This document shows positions 6,175 to 6,789 of a stretch of 6,789 bases of DNA, in pieces. How positions within the stretch are numbered: position 1 is the stretch's first letter; every line of letters starts with the position of its first letter. The notes under the pieces were generated by a model, which saw only the letters and a list, made by a program, of their open reading frames with translations, ran no database searches and was not told the origin of the DNA. Source of the DNA: Streptomyces katrae (GTDB lineage: Bacteria; Actinomycetota; Actinomycetes; Streptomycetales; Streptomycetaceae); NCBI RefSeq assembly GCF_000966975.1, contig NZ_JZWV01000274.1, positions 1 to 6,789 on the forward strand, read 5' to 3'. The position numbers and the translations under genes are program-made.

Positions 6175-6220
6175 GCAGTCGGTCCGGCCATCAACCGCGC
6201 TCCGGAGGCCGGCCGACTGC
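6175..6220. terminator. Inverted repeat downstream of SDR, possible terminator
   Basis: GCAGTCGGTCCGGCC at 6175-6189 pairs with GGCCGGCCGACTGC at 6207-6220 with a single bulged T and a 17-base loop. It begins 107 bases after the SDR stop and has no T tract, as is common for GC-rich actinomycete terminators. A smaller competing hairpin (CCGAC-CGCA-GTCGG) overlaps its left arm. Termination is inferred from structure and place only. Confidence 0.4.
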
Positions 6221-6310
6221 ATTACCGCCACGGCGCCACCCGCACCATGATCCTGAGCATCGTTCGTCGAGGAGCGGCCGAAGACAGCGGGGCTCGACCT
6301 CGGGGGCTCG

Positions 6311-6345
6311 GGGCAGGAGGTACCAAACCGGCGGCCCTCCTGCCC
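6311..6345. terminator. Strong hairpin in gene-free region
   Basis: GGGCAGGAGG at 6311-6320 and CCTCCTGCCC at 6336-6345 are perfect 10-bp complementary arms around a 15-base loop. There is no T run after it on either strand. It may be a terminator or part of an untranslated RNA; no adjacent gene clarifies its role. Confidence 0.35.
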
Positions 6346-6363
6346 GTTACCCGCAGCACGCAA

Positions 6364-6388
6364 CTGCCCCTGGCCAGGCCAGGGGCAG
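6364..6388. terminator. Near-perfect palindrome with 12-bp arms
   Basis: CTGCCCCTGGCC (6364-6375) and GGCCAGGGGCAG (6377-6388) are exact reverse complements separated by one A. As RNA it would fold into a very stable stem of at least 9-10 pairs with a small loop. It is symmetric, so it could act in both directions. It lies 18 bases after the hairpin at 6311-6345. A bidirectional terminator is the simplest reading; a palindromic protein site is an alternative. Confidence 0.4.
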
Positions 6389-6789
6389 GTCGCTGCTCGC
6401 ATCCCGAAGCTGATCACTGTGCAGGGCTGGACGCTGCGTGCGAGGCGTGGACCGTCATCCCTGCGCCCAATCCACACCGCGCCGTCGGGCGGTTACCGCG
6501 CCCGAGGCCGTCGGCTGACCGACTCGGAGTGCGGCGAAGGCGGCGAGCGTGACCTATTCCCGCACCGAGATTGAAGTCACTCGGGCGCGCTCATCCAGGC
6601 GATGGGAAGGAGGCGGTTGGCGGGCTGGTGGGGCGCAGTTCTGGTGGCGGTGGCTCGCTGGGGATGGCGGCGAAGCGCGCGAACCACCTCTCGTCGCTCC
6701 CCGGCGCTGGCCGCTTCCCCCAGGGACTTCACCGGGCATTCCTCCATCATGCCGGGCCGTCGTCCGAGCCGATGCCCGATCTGTTACTC

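Larger units (their letters stand above)
6069..6789. other. Gene-free or unresolved region with several hairpins
   Basis: About 720 bases after the SDR stop in which none of the open frames reads like a conserved protein. The three inverted repeats listed separately lie in its first half, and a smaller one (CGGGCG 6486-6491 with CGCCCG 6499-6504) follows. On the minus strand a short frame with fair codon bias runs from GTG 6732 (GGAGG 8 bases upstream) to a stop at 6577-6579, about 51 residues starting VKSLGEAASAGERREVVRAL. I do not recognise it and consider it weak. No tRNA, insertion-sequence ends or long repeats were seen. Confidence 0.4.

Noticed and set aside
1..6789. CRISPR arrays, tRNA or rRNA genes, intact insertion sequences
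   Set aside because: I looked for spaced direct repeats, T-arm-like GTTCRA motifs in cloverleaf context and transposase motifs and found none convincing.

Overview
The window is very GC-rich, with strong G/C bias at third codon positions, GTG as well as ATG starts, and short purine-rich ribosome binding sites. This is typical of an actinomycete, and the protein types fit Streptomyces or a close relative. The taxon is an inference from composition and protein style only.

Layout. Positions 1-242 (+) hold the C-terminal end of an unrecognised protein that enters from outside the window. Positions 313-963 (-) encode a protein made of two tandem muconolactone isomerase-like domains. Positions 1031-1424 (-) hold a short-chain dehydrogenase/reductase (SDR) remnant with a +1 frameshift, no catalytic half and a foreign-looking tail. 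A possible 81-residue small gene lies at 1687-1932 (+). A HEAT-like hypothetical protein lies at 1966-2571 (-); its reading frame seems to have been broken near 2640. An HSL-type alpha/beta hydrolase (2750-3718, -) and an ABM/quinol-monooxygenase-like protein (3822-4139, -) probably form one transcription unit. Divergent from it is an AraC-family regulator (4284-5163, +) with a frameshift near its N-terminus, followed by an intact SDR (5319-6068, +). The last ~720 bases (6069-6789) have no convincing gene but contain three strong hairpin-forming inverted repeats.

How it may work. The core is a regulator flanked by small-molecule redox and hydrolysis enzymes: monooxygenase-like protein plus esterase on one side, AraC regulator plus SDR on the other. 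A near-identical 21-bp element (18/21 matches) lies upstream of both the monooxygenase gene (4187-4167, - strand) and the SDR gene (5233-5253, + strand), in the same orientation relative to each gene. I did not notice it elsewhere in the window. It is a good candidate operator tying both arms into one regulon, most simply under the AraC protein. A separate perfect 10-bp inverted repeat sits 6 bp upstream of the regulator's likely start. The substrate is unknown; an aromatic or quinone/aldehyde-type compound would fit the enzyme classes, but this is inference.

State of the locus. Three genes (SDR remnant, HEAT-like protein, AraC regulator) each need removal of one G from a G run on the coding strand to restore a family-like reading frame. 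Either the sequence carries systematic homopolymer errors or the region is decaying. I see no CRISPR array, tRNA, rRNA or intact insertion sequence, and nothing that clearly amounts to a new defence or mobile system.
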